The position numbers and the translations under genes are program-made. A stretch of DNA of 64,000 nt. Origin: an uncultured SAR86 cluster bacterium. GTDB lineage: Bacteria > Pseudomonadota > Gammaproteobacteria > Magnimaribacterales > Magnimaribacteraceae. Location: NCBI GenBank assembly GCA_902574355.1, contig CACGNN010000001.1:124001-188000 (forward strand), given 5' to 3'. Positions 1-8,524 of this stretch are shown here, piece by piece; position 1 is the first letter of the stretch, and each line of letters begins with the position of its first letter. The notes below the pieces were generated by a model. The model made no database searches, was not told the origin of the DNA, and saw nothing but the letters and a program-made list of their open reading frames with translations.

Positions 1-1175
1 AAATTTTTCATCAAATGAAAATTTCGCATAGTCGGTTACTAACCTTGCGGACATACCGAAGACATTTCCTTGATACTCAATATTCAAGCGAGGTTGAGTT
101 TTATATTCATTGGAAGAAAAAGGATTTAAATTATGAAATTGCCTCAATCTACCTATTATTTTCAAATTTTTTGTATTGAGGCCGACGTTGAGATTTCTCT
201 TCAAGAAATCCTTTTGTTGGGTTCCTAAGATATCATCATTTAAGTCTTCAAAGTATAGATTATCGCTTACGTGTTCGGTACTAATGCTGAGGTATAGGTT
301 AGAGCCTAAATTTGTTTGACTGTTTACTTTTGTTGCCCATCTTTTTTTATTTTCTCCAGTTTGATCTAGAAACTTTCTATCATTTATAAAATATGAAAAT
401 GCTATAAGACCCTCAGAATCTTGAGAAAGAAACCTTCCTTCGGAACTGATCCCGGATCCTCTTTTTTCTATATATCGTGGTGAGATTGTTAGATCGTAAT
501 TTGGAGCTAAACTAAAAAAGTAAGGCACTGATAGATCTAGCCCATCTTTGCCTTGTTTGATAGAAGGTGCTAAAAATCCAGAGAATTTTTCTTTTCCTAT
601 TGCTGTCCTCGCATAAGGCAAATAAAAGATTGGCGTCTCATTAACTTCAATTGTCACGTCATTAATAACAGCATTCTTTCTATCTTCAAGAATTGTTATT
701 CTCTTAGAATTTAAATTCCAAGATAGATCTTCCTTTTTACAACTTGTAATTGAAATATTTAATAATTCTATATCGCCATTAAACTTGAGATTTATAAACT
801 GAGCTTCGCCAAATCCTCTTTCCATAAAGTTAAAGCTAGAGCTTGAGAGGTAGAACTCATTATCAATAAAATCAGCTTCCATATTTTGAGCTTCAATAGA
901 AAGGTTTTTAGATAAGGCCTTGATATTTCCTTCAAGCTGTATGGTTTGGTTTTCGCGGTCGTAAATTGCTTTATCTGACCATAATTGAACAATATCAGTT
1001 TTAATAACAACATTGCCCGTTAAACTAAGAATTTCCTTATCTAAGGATTCTATAACTTCTGCATCAATAGAATTTATCTTAAGAGTTTTGTCCTCATTTC
1101 CCTTCAAGAGGTTTGAAAAAATAATCATAGATGAAACGATTATTAATAAAATAAAGGAGCACTTTTTAGACATAG
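1..1175 (-). CDS. lptD: LPS-assembly protein LptD, 5' part only
   Basis: The ORF track misses this gene because its 3' end lies outside the window. Read from the ATG at 1175 the minus strand stays open to position 1 (about 391 codons). The product starts with a signal peptide (MSKKCSFILLIIVSSMIIF), followed by an OstA/LptA-like N-terminal beta-jellyroll (residues about 30-130, with LSLTGNVVIKTDIVQ), then barrel strands such as SPRYIEKRGSG. LptD is the outer-membrane barrel that, with LptE, inserts lipopolysaccharide into the outer leaflet. The divergent amgK-murU pair is the usual gammaproteobacterial context and supports the call. Only the N-terminal half can be inspected. Confidence 0.93.
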
Positions 1176-1251
1176 TACAAATTAGAGTATTTTTGGTAGT
1201 GATTGTTCCATAAACTTGTTGAGATCATAAAGGAAGACCTCTTCAGATTAC

Positions 1252-1257
1252 TATAAT
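1252..1257 (+). promoter_or_regulatory. -10-like TATAAT just before amgK
   Basis: An exact TATAAT ends 3 bp before the annotated amgK ATG, and no Shine-Dalgarno sequence is visible. If it is a real -10 box, transcription would begin inside the first codons, which would favour the in-frame ATG at 1270 on a very short leader. No convincing -35 is present at 16-18 bp. Confidence 0.35.
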
Positions 1258-1260
1258 ATT

Positions 1261-2274
1261 ATGACAGAGATGAAAGATGACTTGTTAAATTGGGCCTTAT
1301 TGCAAGGATCAAGTTTAGGATTTAAAAATATTGAAAGCTTGCAGCCTCTAAGAGAGCAAGCAAGTCTGAGGCATTATTCCAGGATTCAGACCGATACAGG
1401 AACAAAAATAGGCGTGATATCTGAGCCCAATTCTAAACAAAATGAATTATTTGAGATTCATTCAAATTTTCTGAGAAAAAATGGCATTAAAGTACCCAAA
1501 GTAGAAGCTTCTGATCATCTTAAAGGTTTTATGATTTTAGAGGATTTCGGTGACAAAGTCGTTCAACTGGAAATAAATGAAGAAAATAAAGAGTTCCTTT
1601 TTAAAAAATCATTACAAAAAATCCATCAACTTCAAGAAATTAAACCACCTGCTGATCTCCTCAAGCTTACGCCGAAGATGTTGAAACAGCAAATGTGTCT
1701 TTTTGAGGAGTGGTTTTTTGTGGGTTTTTTAGAATTAGACTATTCTACTAATGATAAAAAAACGCTAGATGATAGTTGGGACCTAATAGCTAGAGAGTGT
1801 TCACAACAATCCCATGTAATGTGTCATTTTGATTTCGAATTCCGAAACCTTATGCTTTTAGAAAAAAATGAAATTGGAATATTAGATTTCCAAGATTTAT
1901 GCTTAGGACCTTATGCCATAGATCTTGTATCTATTTTAAAAGATATAGAAAATCCATTGAGTTATGAAGACTTACTAAATTATCTTAAATTCTATATGGA
2001 GGGTATCAAGGGTAACAAATTAGAAGGGTTAAAACTCTCAGACCTTGAAAAGGATTTAGATTTTGCTGGTTTCCAACGCCAGTTTAGGATTTTAGGAACA
2101 CTATCAAGATTACACCTTAGAGATAAAAAATCTTTTAGACTTAAGGATTTAAAACAGACTCTCAGATTTCTTCAAGAAGACCTAGAAAAATATTCTTCTC
2201 TGAAAGAATTGGCTAACTTTTTAACAGAAAAAGTTGAACCGAAACTCATTAAAACTTTAAGAAATATTCAATGA
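1261..2274 (+). CDS. amgK: AmgK, MurNAc/GlcNAc anomeric sugar kinase
   Basis: An APH-fold kinase of 337 aa. It carries the catalytic-loop signature HFDFEFRNLM and the metal-binding GILDFQD, as expected for this family. AmgK phosphorylates the anomeric hydroxyl of MurNAc and GlcNAc in the MurA-bypass branch of peptidoglycan recycling. The next gene, murU, overlaps it by ATGA and supplies the following step, which makes the assignment firm despite the breadth of the APH family. The start at 1261 is uncertain: a second in-frame ATG (1270) lies downstream of a TATAAT at 1252-1257, and no ribosome binding site favours either. Confidence 0.88.
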   Translation: MTEMKDDLLNWALLQGSSLGFKNIESLQPLREQASLRHYSRIQTDTGTKIGVISEPNSKQNELFEIHSNFLRKNGIKVPKVEASDHLKGFMILEDFGDKVVQLEINEENKEFLFKKSLQKIHQLQEIKPPADLLKLTPKMLKQQMCLFEEWFFVGFLELDYSTNDKKTLDDSWDLIARECSQQSHVMCHFDFEFRNLMLLEKNEIGILDFQDLCLGPYAIDLVSILKDIENPLSYEDLLNYLKFYMEGIKGNKLEGLKLSDLEKDLDFAGFQRQFRILGTLSRLHLRDKKSFRLKDLKQTLRFLQEDLEKYSSLKELANFLTEKVEPKLIKTLRNIQ

Positions 2275-2936
2275 AAGCATTTTTACTTGCAGCAGGGAAG
2301 GGCAAAAGACTTCTTCCATTTACAGAGGATAATCCTAAGCCATTGGTAAAAGTTGGCGGAGTTTCCTTGATTGAAAGGATAATTAAGACCTTAAAAAATA
2401 TCAATATTGAAGAAATTGTTATTAATCTTCACCATCGAGGTGAAAAGATAGTGAACTTACTTGGAGATGGCTCAGATTATGGCCTTAAGATTTCCTATTC
2501 CCTGGAAAAAGAACTATTGGGCACGGGGGGCGGAATACAAAATGCTATACATCACTTCGAGGAACCTTTTTTTGTTCTTAGTTCAGATATATGGACAGAT
2601 TTTAATTTTAATAATTTAGAGCTTAAGGATGATTTCTTGGCGCATATGATTCTTATTCCTAATCCTGAGAGCAATCCAAAAGGAGATGTTTCACTTATCG
2701 ATGGTTATGTTAGGCCTGACCTAGAAGAAAATAAATATACTTTCTCCGGAATAATGATTATTTCACCAGACTTGTTTAGTTTGTCTAAGATAGGACCTCT
2801 GCAGCTTTGGAATGATATTCTAAAACCAGCTTCTTTAAATAATCTTATTTCAGGTGAGATCTTTGAGGGCAGGTACGAGAATCTCAATACCCTAGAAGAT
2901 GTTGAAAGATTAGACGGTTTACTGAGCGAGGAGTAA
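2271..2936 (+). CDS. murU: MurU, MurNAc-1-phosphate uridylyltransferase
   Basis: A nucleotidyltransferase of 221 aa with the N-terminal signature AAGKGKRLLPFTEDNPKPL, followed by VGGVSLIERII, and GTGGGIQNA in the substrate region. MurU converts MurNAc-alpha-1-phosphate plus UTP to UDP-MurNAc, completing the recycling route begun by AmgK. Its ATG overlaps the amgK stop codon (ATGA), so the two are translationally coupled. Family members act on several sugar phosphates; the substrate is assigned from the amgK linkage and the divergent lptD neighbour. Confidence 0.87.
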   Translation: MKAFLLAAGKGKRLLPFTEDNPKPLVKVGGVSLIERIIKTLKNINIEEIVINLHHRGEKIVNLLGDGSDYGLKISYSLEKELLGTGGGIQNAIHHFEEPFFVLSSDIWTDFNFNNLELKDDFLAHMILIPNPESNPKGDVSLIDGYVRPDLEENKYTFSGIMIISPDLFSLSKIGPLQLWNDILKPASLNNLISGEIFEGRYENLNTLEDVERLDGLLSEE

Positions 2937-2948
2937 ACTTGCATTCTA

Positions 2949-3623
2949 ATGACAACTAAAGAATACATAATTGCGCCTTCTATCTTGTCAGCAGACTTTG
3001 CTCGCCTGGGTGAAGAATCTAAGAGTGTCTTAAATTCTGGTGCTGACTGGATTCATTTCGATGTTATGGACAACCACTATGTGCCCAATCTAACTATAGG
3101 GCCTATGGTATGTAAGGCACTGCGAGATTATGGAATCAAAGCACCTATAGACACTCATTTGATGGTCAAACCAGTGGATAGTTTAATAGAGAGTTTTGCA
3201 AAAGCAGGATCAACTTATATTACTTTTCACCCTGAAGCTACTGATCATATAGATAGATCAATAGAACTTATCAAAAGCCATGATTGTAAAGCTGGCTTAG
3301 TCCTCAATCCTGCAACACCGCTGAGTTTAATTGAGGAGTCAATCGATAAATTAGATATGATTTTACTAATGTCCGTTAACCCCGGTTTTGGAGGACAAAA
3401 ATTTATTGATTCGGTACTTACGAAAGTCACAAAAGTAAGAGATACGATTGATAAGAAAAATCTAGATATAAGACTTGAGGTCGATGGTGGAATTAACTTA
3501 GAAAATATTGCTACAGTAGCTGATGCAGGTGCCGATACTTTTGTTGCTGGATCAGCTATTTTTAATCAAGAAGACTATTCTAAGATAATTAAACAAATGA
3601 GATCCTCTTTAGAAGCTCTCTAA
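2949..3623 (+). CDS. rpe: Ribulose-phosphate 3-epimerase
   Basis: A 224-aa TIM barrel of normal length. Hallmarks in order are [26 protein letters not shown] (metal and substrate ligands), [17 protein letters not shown] and EVDGGIN near the C-terminus. It interconverts ribulose-5-phosphate and xylulose-5-phosphate in the pentose phosphate pathway. It sits 12 bp after murU and only 5 bp before trpE. The rpe-trpE link is known from pseudomonads, where a phosphoglycolate phosphatase gene (gph) usually lies between; it is absent here. Confidence 0.96.
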   Translation: MTTKEYIIAPSILSADFARLGEESKSVLNSGADWIHFDVMDNHYVPNLTIGPMVCKALRDYGIKAPIDTHLMVKPVDSLIESFAKAGSTYITFHPEATDHIDRSIELIKSHDCKAGLVLNPATPLSLIEESIDKLDMILLMSVNPGFGGQKFIDSVLTKVTKVRDTIDKKNLDIRLEVDGGINLENIATVADAGADTFVAGSAIFNQEDYSKIIKQMRSSLEAL

Positions 3624-3628
3624 AAATA

Positions 3629-5071
3629 GTGGATATACAAAAAAAAATTCCAATTTCTCGCGAAATCTTAGCCGATATGGAGACTCCTCTCAGTGTTTAC
3701 AGAAAATTAGCCAATTGTTCCTATAGTTACTTATTTGAGTCGGTTGAGGGTGGAGATAAATGGGCTAGATACTCTCTTATAGGCTTAAAAGCCAGGCGAC
3801 TAATAAAGGTTATAAAAAATGAAGTTGTAATTCTTCAGGATGGTAAACAAATTGACACTATACCTACAGATGATCCCTTAGATTATTTAGATCAGCTACA
3901 GAAAAGCTATACTCTTGAAGAAGATAGAAATTTACCAAAGTTTAATGGTGGTCTTGTAGGTTATTTTTCATATGATTGTGTCAGATACATTGAAAAGAAA
4001 TTGATCGAATCTGTTCCTCCAGATTCTTTAGGGACACCGGATGCCTTATTCATGGTCTCTGAAGAAGTTGCTGTGTTCGATAATCTAAAGAATAAACTTC
4101 ATTTAATTATATTAATTGATAGTGAAGATGATCGAGATATTGCAGAGAGACGATTAGATGAGTTAGAAGAAAAACTTAAAGAGCCTCTTAAATTTCAAGA
4201 TTTCAAGAAACCTGAAAAAACTATAAATGAATCTGATTTCACATCTGGATTTGGCGAAGATGAATTTAAGAATTCAGTAGAGAAAGCAAAAAAATATATC
4301 GAAGAGGGAGACATCATGCAAGTTGTTTGCTCGCAGCGTATGTCTCTTCCTTTTACGGCCGATCCGGTAGCTTTATATAGATCTATTAGGCAATTAAATC
4401 CATCGCCTTATATGTATTACTTAAACTTACATGATTTTCATATAGTGGGATCCTCTCCAGAAATCTTAGCAAGACTTGAAGATAATAAGGTTACGGTAAG
4501 ACCAATAGCTGGTACTAGAAGAAGAGGTAAAGATGATGCAGATGATATAGCTATGGAAGAAGATATGATTAATGACCCTAAAGAAATTGCGGAGCATCTC
4601 ATGTTAATTGATTTAGGAAGGAACGATGTAGGACGAGTTGCCAAACCTGGTACTGTAAATGTTACTGAACAATTTGGGATAGAAAGATATAGTCACGTCA
4701 TGCATATGGTCTCTAATGTTGAAGCTGAATTGGAAGATGGCTTGTCTGCCATTGATTTATTTAAGGCTACTTTTCCTGCAGGAACCGTCTCAGGTGCTCC
4801 TAAGATAAGAGCTATGGAAATAATTGATGAATTTGAGCCTGTAAAAAGAGGTATTTATGGTGGAGCAATAGGATACCTTTCTTGGCAGGGTAATATGGAT
4901 ATGGCAATTGCAATCAGGACAGCAGTTATTAAAGACGAAGTACTTTATATTCAGGCAGGAGGAGGCTGGGTTGCAGACTCAGTTCCGGATCTAGAATGGA
5001 AAGAATCACTAAATAAAGGTCGAGCTATTTTCAAAGCTGCAGAAATGGTGCAGGAAAAACTAGAAGGTTGA
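3629..5071 (+). CDS. trpE: Anthranilate synthase component I
   Basis: A 480-aa protein starting at GTG 3629, 5 bp after the rpe stop. The N-terminal region has LFESVEGGDKWARYSLIG, resembling the LLES-type tryptophan feedback site. The chorismate-binding domain shows GSSPEILARL, RPIAGTRRRG, DLGRNDVGRV and FPAGTVSGAPKIRAM. It makes anthranilate from chorismate together with TrpG, whose gene starts 3 bp downstream. There is no room for a leader peptide or attenuator between rpe and trpE, so feedback inhibition is the likely control at this point. Confidence 0.97.
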   Translation: MDIQKKIPISREILADMETPLSVYRKLANCSYSYLFESVEGGDKWARYSLIGLKARRLIKVIKNEVVILQDGKQIDTIPTDDPLDYLDQLQKSYTLEEDRNLPKFNGGLVGYFSYDCVRYIEKKLIESVPPDSLGTPDALFMVSEEVAVFDNLKNKLHLIILIDSEDDRDIAERRLDELEEKLKEPLKFQDFKKPEKTINESDFTSGFGEDEFKNSVEKAKKYIEEGDIMQVVCSQRMSLPFTADPVALYRSIRQLNPSPYMYYLNLHDFHIVGSSPEILARLEDNKVTVRPIAGTRRRGKDDADDIAMEEDMINDPKEIAEHLMLIDLGRNDVGRVAKPGTVNVTEQFGIERYSHVMHMVSNVEAELEDGLSAIDLFKATFPAGTVSGAPKIRAMEIIDEFEPVKRGIYGGAIGYLSWQGNMDMAIAIRTAVIKDEVLYIQAGGGWVADSVPDLEWKESLNKGRAIFKAAEMVQEKLEG

Positions 5072-5074
5072 GAT

Positions 5075-5641
5075 ATGTTACTAATGATCGATAACTATGA
5101 TTCTTTTACGTACAACCTTGTTCAATACTTTTACGAAATGTCACAAGAAGTAGAGGTATATAGGAATGATGAGATAAGCGTCCAGGAAATTAAAAAGAAA
5201 TCTCCAAATTATATTGTTATATCGCCTGGCCCTTGTACACCAAAAGAAGCTGGAATATCCGTTGATGTGATTAAAGAATTTTCAGGTAAAGTCCCCATTT
5301 TAGGTGTTTGCCTAGGCCATCAATCTATTGGTTCTGCAAATGGTGCAAATATAATAAAAGCTAATGAGATTATGCACGGAAAACTTTCGAAAATTAGCCA
5401 TAATGGAGAAGGTATATTCTCTTCAGTAGAAAAAGAATTTCTCGCCACAAGATACCATTCCCTTGTTATTGAAGAGTCATCTCTTTCAAAGGAATTTGAT
5501 ATCACGGCTAGATCTGAAGACGGGACAATAATGGCTATTCAACATAATTCAGAACCAGTCACCGGAATACAGTTTCATCCGGAATCCATCGCGACTGAAC
5601 ACGGCAAATCTCTTCTTAGAAACTTTTTGGATATTTACTAG
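5075..5641 (+). CDS. trpG: Anthranilate synthase component II (glutamine amidotransferase)
   Basis: A 188-aa class I glutamine amidotransferase with DNYDSFTYNLVQYF, the oxyanion region SPGPCTPKEAG, the nucleophile motif GVCLGHQSIG (Cys) and the His-Glu pair in QFHPESIAT. It delivers ammonia from glutamine to TrpE. Close relatives (PabA) serve p-aminobenzoate synthesis and a single protein may serve both; placement between trpE and trpD makes TrpG the primary name. It lies 3 bp after trpE and 2 bp before trpD. Confidence 0.94.
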   Translation: MLLMIDNYDSFTYNLVQYFYEMSQEVEVYRNDEISVQEIKKKSPNYIVISPGPCTPKEAGISVDVIKEFSGKVPILGVCLGHQSIGSANGANIIKANEIMHGKLSKISHNGEGIFSSVEKEFLATRYHSLVIEESSLSKEFDITARSEDGTIMAIQHNSEPVTGIQFHPESIATEHGKSLLRNFLDIY

Positions 5642-5643
5642 AT

Positions 5644-6660
5644 ATGAATATACAAGAAGGAATAAGCAAAGTAGTCTCAAATCAAGATCTTCGAAAACAA
5701 GAAATGTCTTCTGTTATGTTTGAGATATTAGAAGGTAAGGCTACTGATGCTCAAATCGGTGCTTTTTTAATAGCTTTATCGATGAAAGGAGAAACGGTTG
5801 AAGAAGTAATTGGCGCAGTTGAAGTAATGAGAGAACTTTCTGAAAAAGTCAAAACTGATTTAACTCACCTGGTAGATACTTGTGGTACAGGAGGATCAGG
5901 AATTGGTATTTTTAATGTATCAACAGCTTCTGCATTTGTTGCAAGTCAATGCGGAGCAAAAGTCGCAAAACATGGCAATAGGTCAGCAACGAGGAGCAGC
6001 GGTAGCGCAGATCTTCTTGAACAAGCAGGTGTTCCTCTTACACTTAAACCCTCTGAAGTGGCAGATTGTATAAAAAATATCGGTTTAGGATTCATGTTTG
6101 CTCCAGCCCATCATAGTGCCATGAAGCATGTTGTTGGTCCTAGAAAAGAAATCGCTCAAAAGAGTATTTTCAATGTCCTTGGACCGTTGACTAATCCCGC
6201 ATCTGCTAAAAGACAAGTTATGGGTGTTTATGATAAGAAGTGGATGAAGCCGATTACTAATGTATTAAAAGAATTGGGAAGTGAACATACGATGATTGTT
6301 CACTCTAAAGACGGCTTGGATGAGATAAGTATCGCCTCTCCAACGTTAGTTATAGAGATGAAAGATGGAGACATCTCTGAGTATACTATTAACCCCGAAG
6401 ATTTTAATTTCACAACTTCTTCGCTTAATGGATTACAAGTGAATTCTCCAGAAGAAAGTCTTAATCTCGTAAAATTAGGGCTAGCTGGTGAACATCAAGA
6501 AGCTTCTTCTATGATCTCGATGGCAGCTGGTGCTGCACTATATGTTTCTGAAGTATCAAGCTCATTAGAGGCGGGTATTAGATTAGCTAGTGAATGTGTA
6601 AAAGATGGTGGTGGAATTGAAAAACTTAATCAATTAGTTGAATACTCCTCTAAATTCTAA
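5644..6660 (+). CDS. trpD: Anthranilate phosphoribosyltransferase
   Basis: A 338-aa protein of normal family length. It has the PRPP-binding signature DTCGTGGSGIGIFNVST followed by KHGNRSATRSSGSADLLE, and GPLTNPA in the middle. It transfers the phosphoribosyl group of PRPP to anthranilate, the second tryptophan-specific step. Its stop shares one base with the trpC start (TAATG), so the two are co-translated. Unlike enterobacteria, trpD is not fused to trpG. Confidence 0.97.
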   Translation: MNIQEGISKVVSNQDLRKQEMSSVMFEILEGKATDAQIGAFLIALSMKGETVEEVIGAVEVMRELSEKVKTDLTHLVDTCGTGGSGIGIFNVSTASAFVASQCGAKVAKHGNRSATRSSGSADLLEQAGVPLTLKPSEVADCIKNIGLGFMFAPAHHSAMKHVVGPRKEIAQKSIFNVLGPLTNPASAKRQVMGVYDKKWMKPITNVLKELGSEHTMIVHSKDGLDEISIASPTLVIEMKDGDISEYTINPEDFNFTTSSLNGLQVNSPEESLNLVKLGLAGEHQEASSMISMAAGAALYVSEVSSSLEAGIRLASECVKDGGGIEKLNQLVEYSSKF

Positions 6661-7454
6661 TGGCAAGCTACCTTGACGAAATTATAAAAGATAAACGCTC
6701 AGTAGTAACTGAGGAAGAGAGAAGAGAAAGCTTAGAAGATATCAAATCTAAGATTTTAGACTTGCCTCCAAGACGAGGATTTATTCAATCTATCCAGCAA
6801 AGAAATAATAAAGGACTTGTATCTGTAATTGCAGAGATAAAAAAGGCTTCTCCTAGCAAAGGAGTGATTAGAGAGAATTTCTCACCTGAAACTATCGCTA
6901 AACAATATGAGGAAAATAATGCTACTTGTCTGAGCATATTGACTGACAAAAAATTCTTTCATGGCTCTTTGGAATATCTCAAGAAGATAAGGTCTAAAGT
7001 AGAGATTCCCCTCTTAAGAAAAGATTTTATTATTAATGAGTATCAGATTTATCAGAGTAAATTATATGGTGCAGATTGTATTTTATTGATTGTATCTGCT
7101 TTATCAGACAATCAACTTAAGGAGTTTAAGACTATTGCTGAAAGCCTAGATCTAGATGTTTTGGTGGAGATTCATAACCAAGCTGAACTGGAACGTATTC
7201 AACCAATGGATTTTCCATTTATTGGTATTAACAATCGGAATTTGAGCACCTTTGAAGTTGACCTTAAAACTACCAAAGAATTATCTCTAAACTTAAAAGA
7301 CAAACTAGTCGTCTCTGAAAGTGGAATAAAGACAAGAGAAGATATAGATCAAATACTCAATTACGATGTTTTAAACTTTCTGGTCGGTGAGTCTTTTATG
7401 CGAGCAGAAAATCCAGGAACTGAACTTAGAAAGCTTTTTTTCTCCCCAGAATAA
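6660..7454 (+). CDS. trpC: Indole-3-glycerol phosphate synthase
   Basis: A 264-aa single-domain TIM barrel. The family signature AEIKKASPSKGVI contains the catalytic lysine; RKDFIINEYQIYQS, GINNRNLSTFEVDL and VSESGIKTREDI follow. It closes the indole ring from CdRP. It is not fused to TrpF, and trpF, trpB and trpA are not in the window, so the pathway is split. It is the last gene of the plus-strand train; an inverted repeat at 7468-7510 follows. Confidence 0.97.
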   Translation: MASYLDEIIKDKRSVVTEEERRESLEDIKSKILDLPPRRGFIQSIQQRNNKGLVSVIAEIKKASPSKGVIRENFSPETIAKQYEENNATCLSILTDKKFFHGSLEYLKKIRSKVEIPLLRKDFIINEYQIYQSKLYGADCILLIVSALSDNQLKEFKTIAESLDLDVLVEIHNQAELERIQPMDFPFIGINNRNLSTFEVDLKTTKELSLNLKDKLVVSESGIKTREDIDQILNYDVLNFLVGESFMRAENPGTELRKLFFSPE

Positions 7455-7467
7455 ACTGGAAATACAT

Positions 7468-7510
7468 AACAAAGTAAAGCCAAGATAATATCTGAGCTTT
7501 GAACTTTGTT
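7468..7510. terminator. Imperfect inverted repeat, candidate terminator
   Basis: AACAAAGTAAAGC and GCTTTGAACTTTGTT pair with a 2-nt bulge around a 15-nt loop, 13 bp after the trpC stop and before the convergent RRM gene. There is no clean U-tract, so termination strength is doubtful; position and symmetry are the evidence. Confidence 0.4.
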
Positions 7511-7552
7511 TCTGTATATTAGAAGAAAAGATTAATTCTTCTAGTGAGAGAG

Positions 7553-7798
7553 TTAGTCTCTAGGTTTGGCTTCGTTTACTCTTAAATCTCTACCACCAAA
7601 ATCATTTCCATCAAGCGCTTCAATAGCTGCTTGACCAGCTTCTTTTGATTCCATCTCTACAAATCCGAAACCTTTCGATCTACCTGAGTGACCTTCAGTG
7701 ATTATCCTGACTGCGTTGACGTTTCCGTATTGAGCAAAATGAGCTTCTAATTCTTCCTCAGATGTGCTCCAGGGAATGTTTCCAACGTATATATTCAT
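7553..7798 (-). CDS. RRM-domain RNA-binding protein
   Basis: A single RNA-recognition motif of 81 aa. RNP2 is IYVGNIPW near the N-terminus and RNP1 is SKGFGFVEM around residues 45-53. The track ORF begins nine codons earlier, but an AAGGA six bases before the ATG at 7798 and the family's usual MNIYVGN start support the shorter form. Such small glycine-poor RRM proteins occur in cyanobacteria and many marine proteobacteria, sometimes cold-induced; the RNA targets are unknown. It is a single-gene unit, convergent with trpC. Confidence 0.88.
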   Translation of the reverse strand: MNIYVGNIPWSTSEEELEAHFAQYGNVNAVRIITEGHSGRSKGFGFVEMESKEAGQAAIEALDGNDFGGRDLRVNEAKPRD

Positions 7799-7894
7799 AT
7801 TATCCTTTTCAAAAAAACATAGCATAATTGCTACGCGCGCAACTATACCTGTGTAGATTTAATTAGCAATGGGTAATTTAAAAATAATTTTTTA

Positions 7895-8524
7895 CTAAAC
7901 ATAATAACTGGATTTAGTCATTATTTTAGCAATGCCAGCCATTAGTTTTTTCACATTATCAGGCAACTCAACAGCACCTGATTGCAGAGCTTCTTCGCTA
8001 TGATGTGCTTCATCAATGGCCATTTGTTCCAGAATAGAAGCAGTCCTTGCGTCGCTAGCTGGAATCTTATCCATATGACTTTTCAGGTGCTTTACAACTT
8101 GCTCTTCTGTTTCATGGACAAAACCTAAACTCCATTTATCTCCAGCCATGCCAGCAATTGCCCCCATAGTGAAAGATAGTCCATACCAGATAGGATTGAA
8201 AATACTTGGCTTCTCATCAAGTTCTTCAAGTCTTTTATTGCACCATGCCAAATGATCAAGTTCTTCTTCAGCCGCTTCATCCATTTTTTCTCTTGTGCCA
8301 TCAAGTCTAGCCGTTAAGGCCTGGCCTCTATATAAGCCTTGAGCAGAAACTTCACCAGCATGATTTATTCTCATCAGGCTTGCAGAAATACTTCTATCAA
8401 GTTCATTCAAAGAGTCTTTATCGATGTTTTGTGCAGGATACTGCCTTGATTCTTTCTGGTAGTTGTGTGTAGAAAACTTCAAACCTTTATCGATCTCAGT
8501 GATAAATTTGTCTATTAAGCTCAT
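7895..8524 (-). CDS. coq7: Coq7-type 3-demethoxyubiquinol 3-hydroxylase
   Basis: A 209-aa ferritin-like di-iron monooxygenase. It shows LMRINHAGEVSAQGLYRGQ and the iron-ligand motifs EELDHLAWC, HETEEQVVKHL and DEAHHSEE. It performs the last hydroxylation in ubiquinone synthesis, replacing the flavin enzyme UbiF of E. coli. Its ATG overlaps the purD stop by 4 bp, so it is translated with the purine genes. The linkage has no metabolic logic I can see beyond operon packing, but the coupling is direct from the sequence. Confidence 0.94.
   Translation of the reverse strand: MSLIDKFITEIDKGLKFSTHNYQKESRQYPAQNIDKDSLNELDRSISASLMRINHAGEVSAQGLYRGQALTARLDGTREKMDEAAEEELDHLAWCNKRLEELDEKPSIFNPIWYGLSFTMGAIAGMAGDKWSLGFVHETEEQVVKHLKSHMDKIPASDARTASILEQMAIDEAHHSEEALQSGAVELPDNVKKLMAGIAKIMTKSSYYV

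Noticed and set aside
3620-3640. Tryptophan attenuator before trpE
   Set aside because: Only 5 bp separate rpe and trpE; no leader peptide or hairpins fit.
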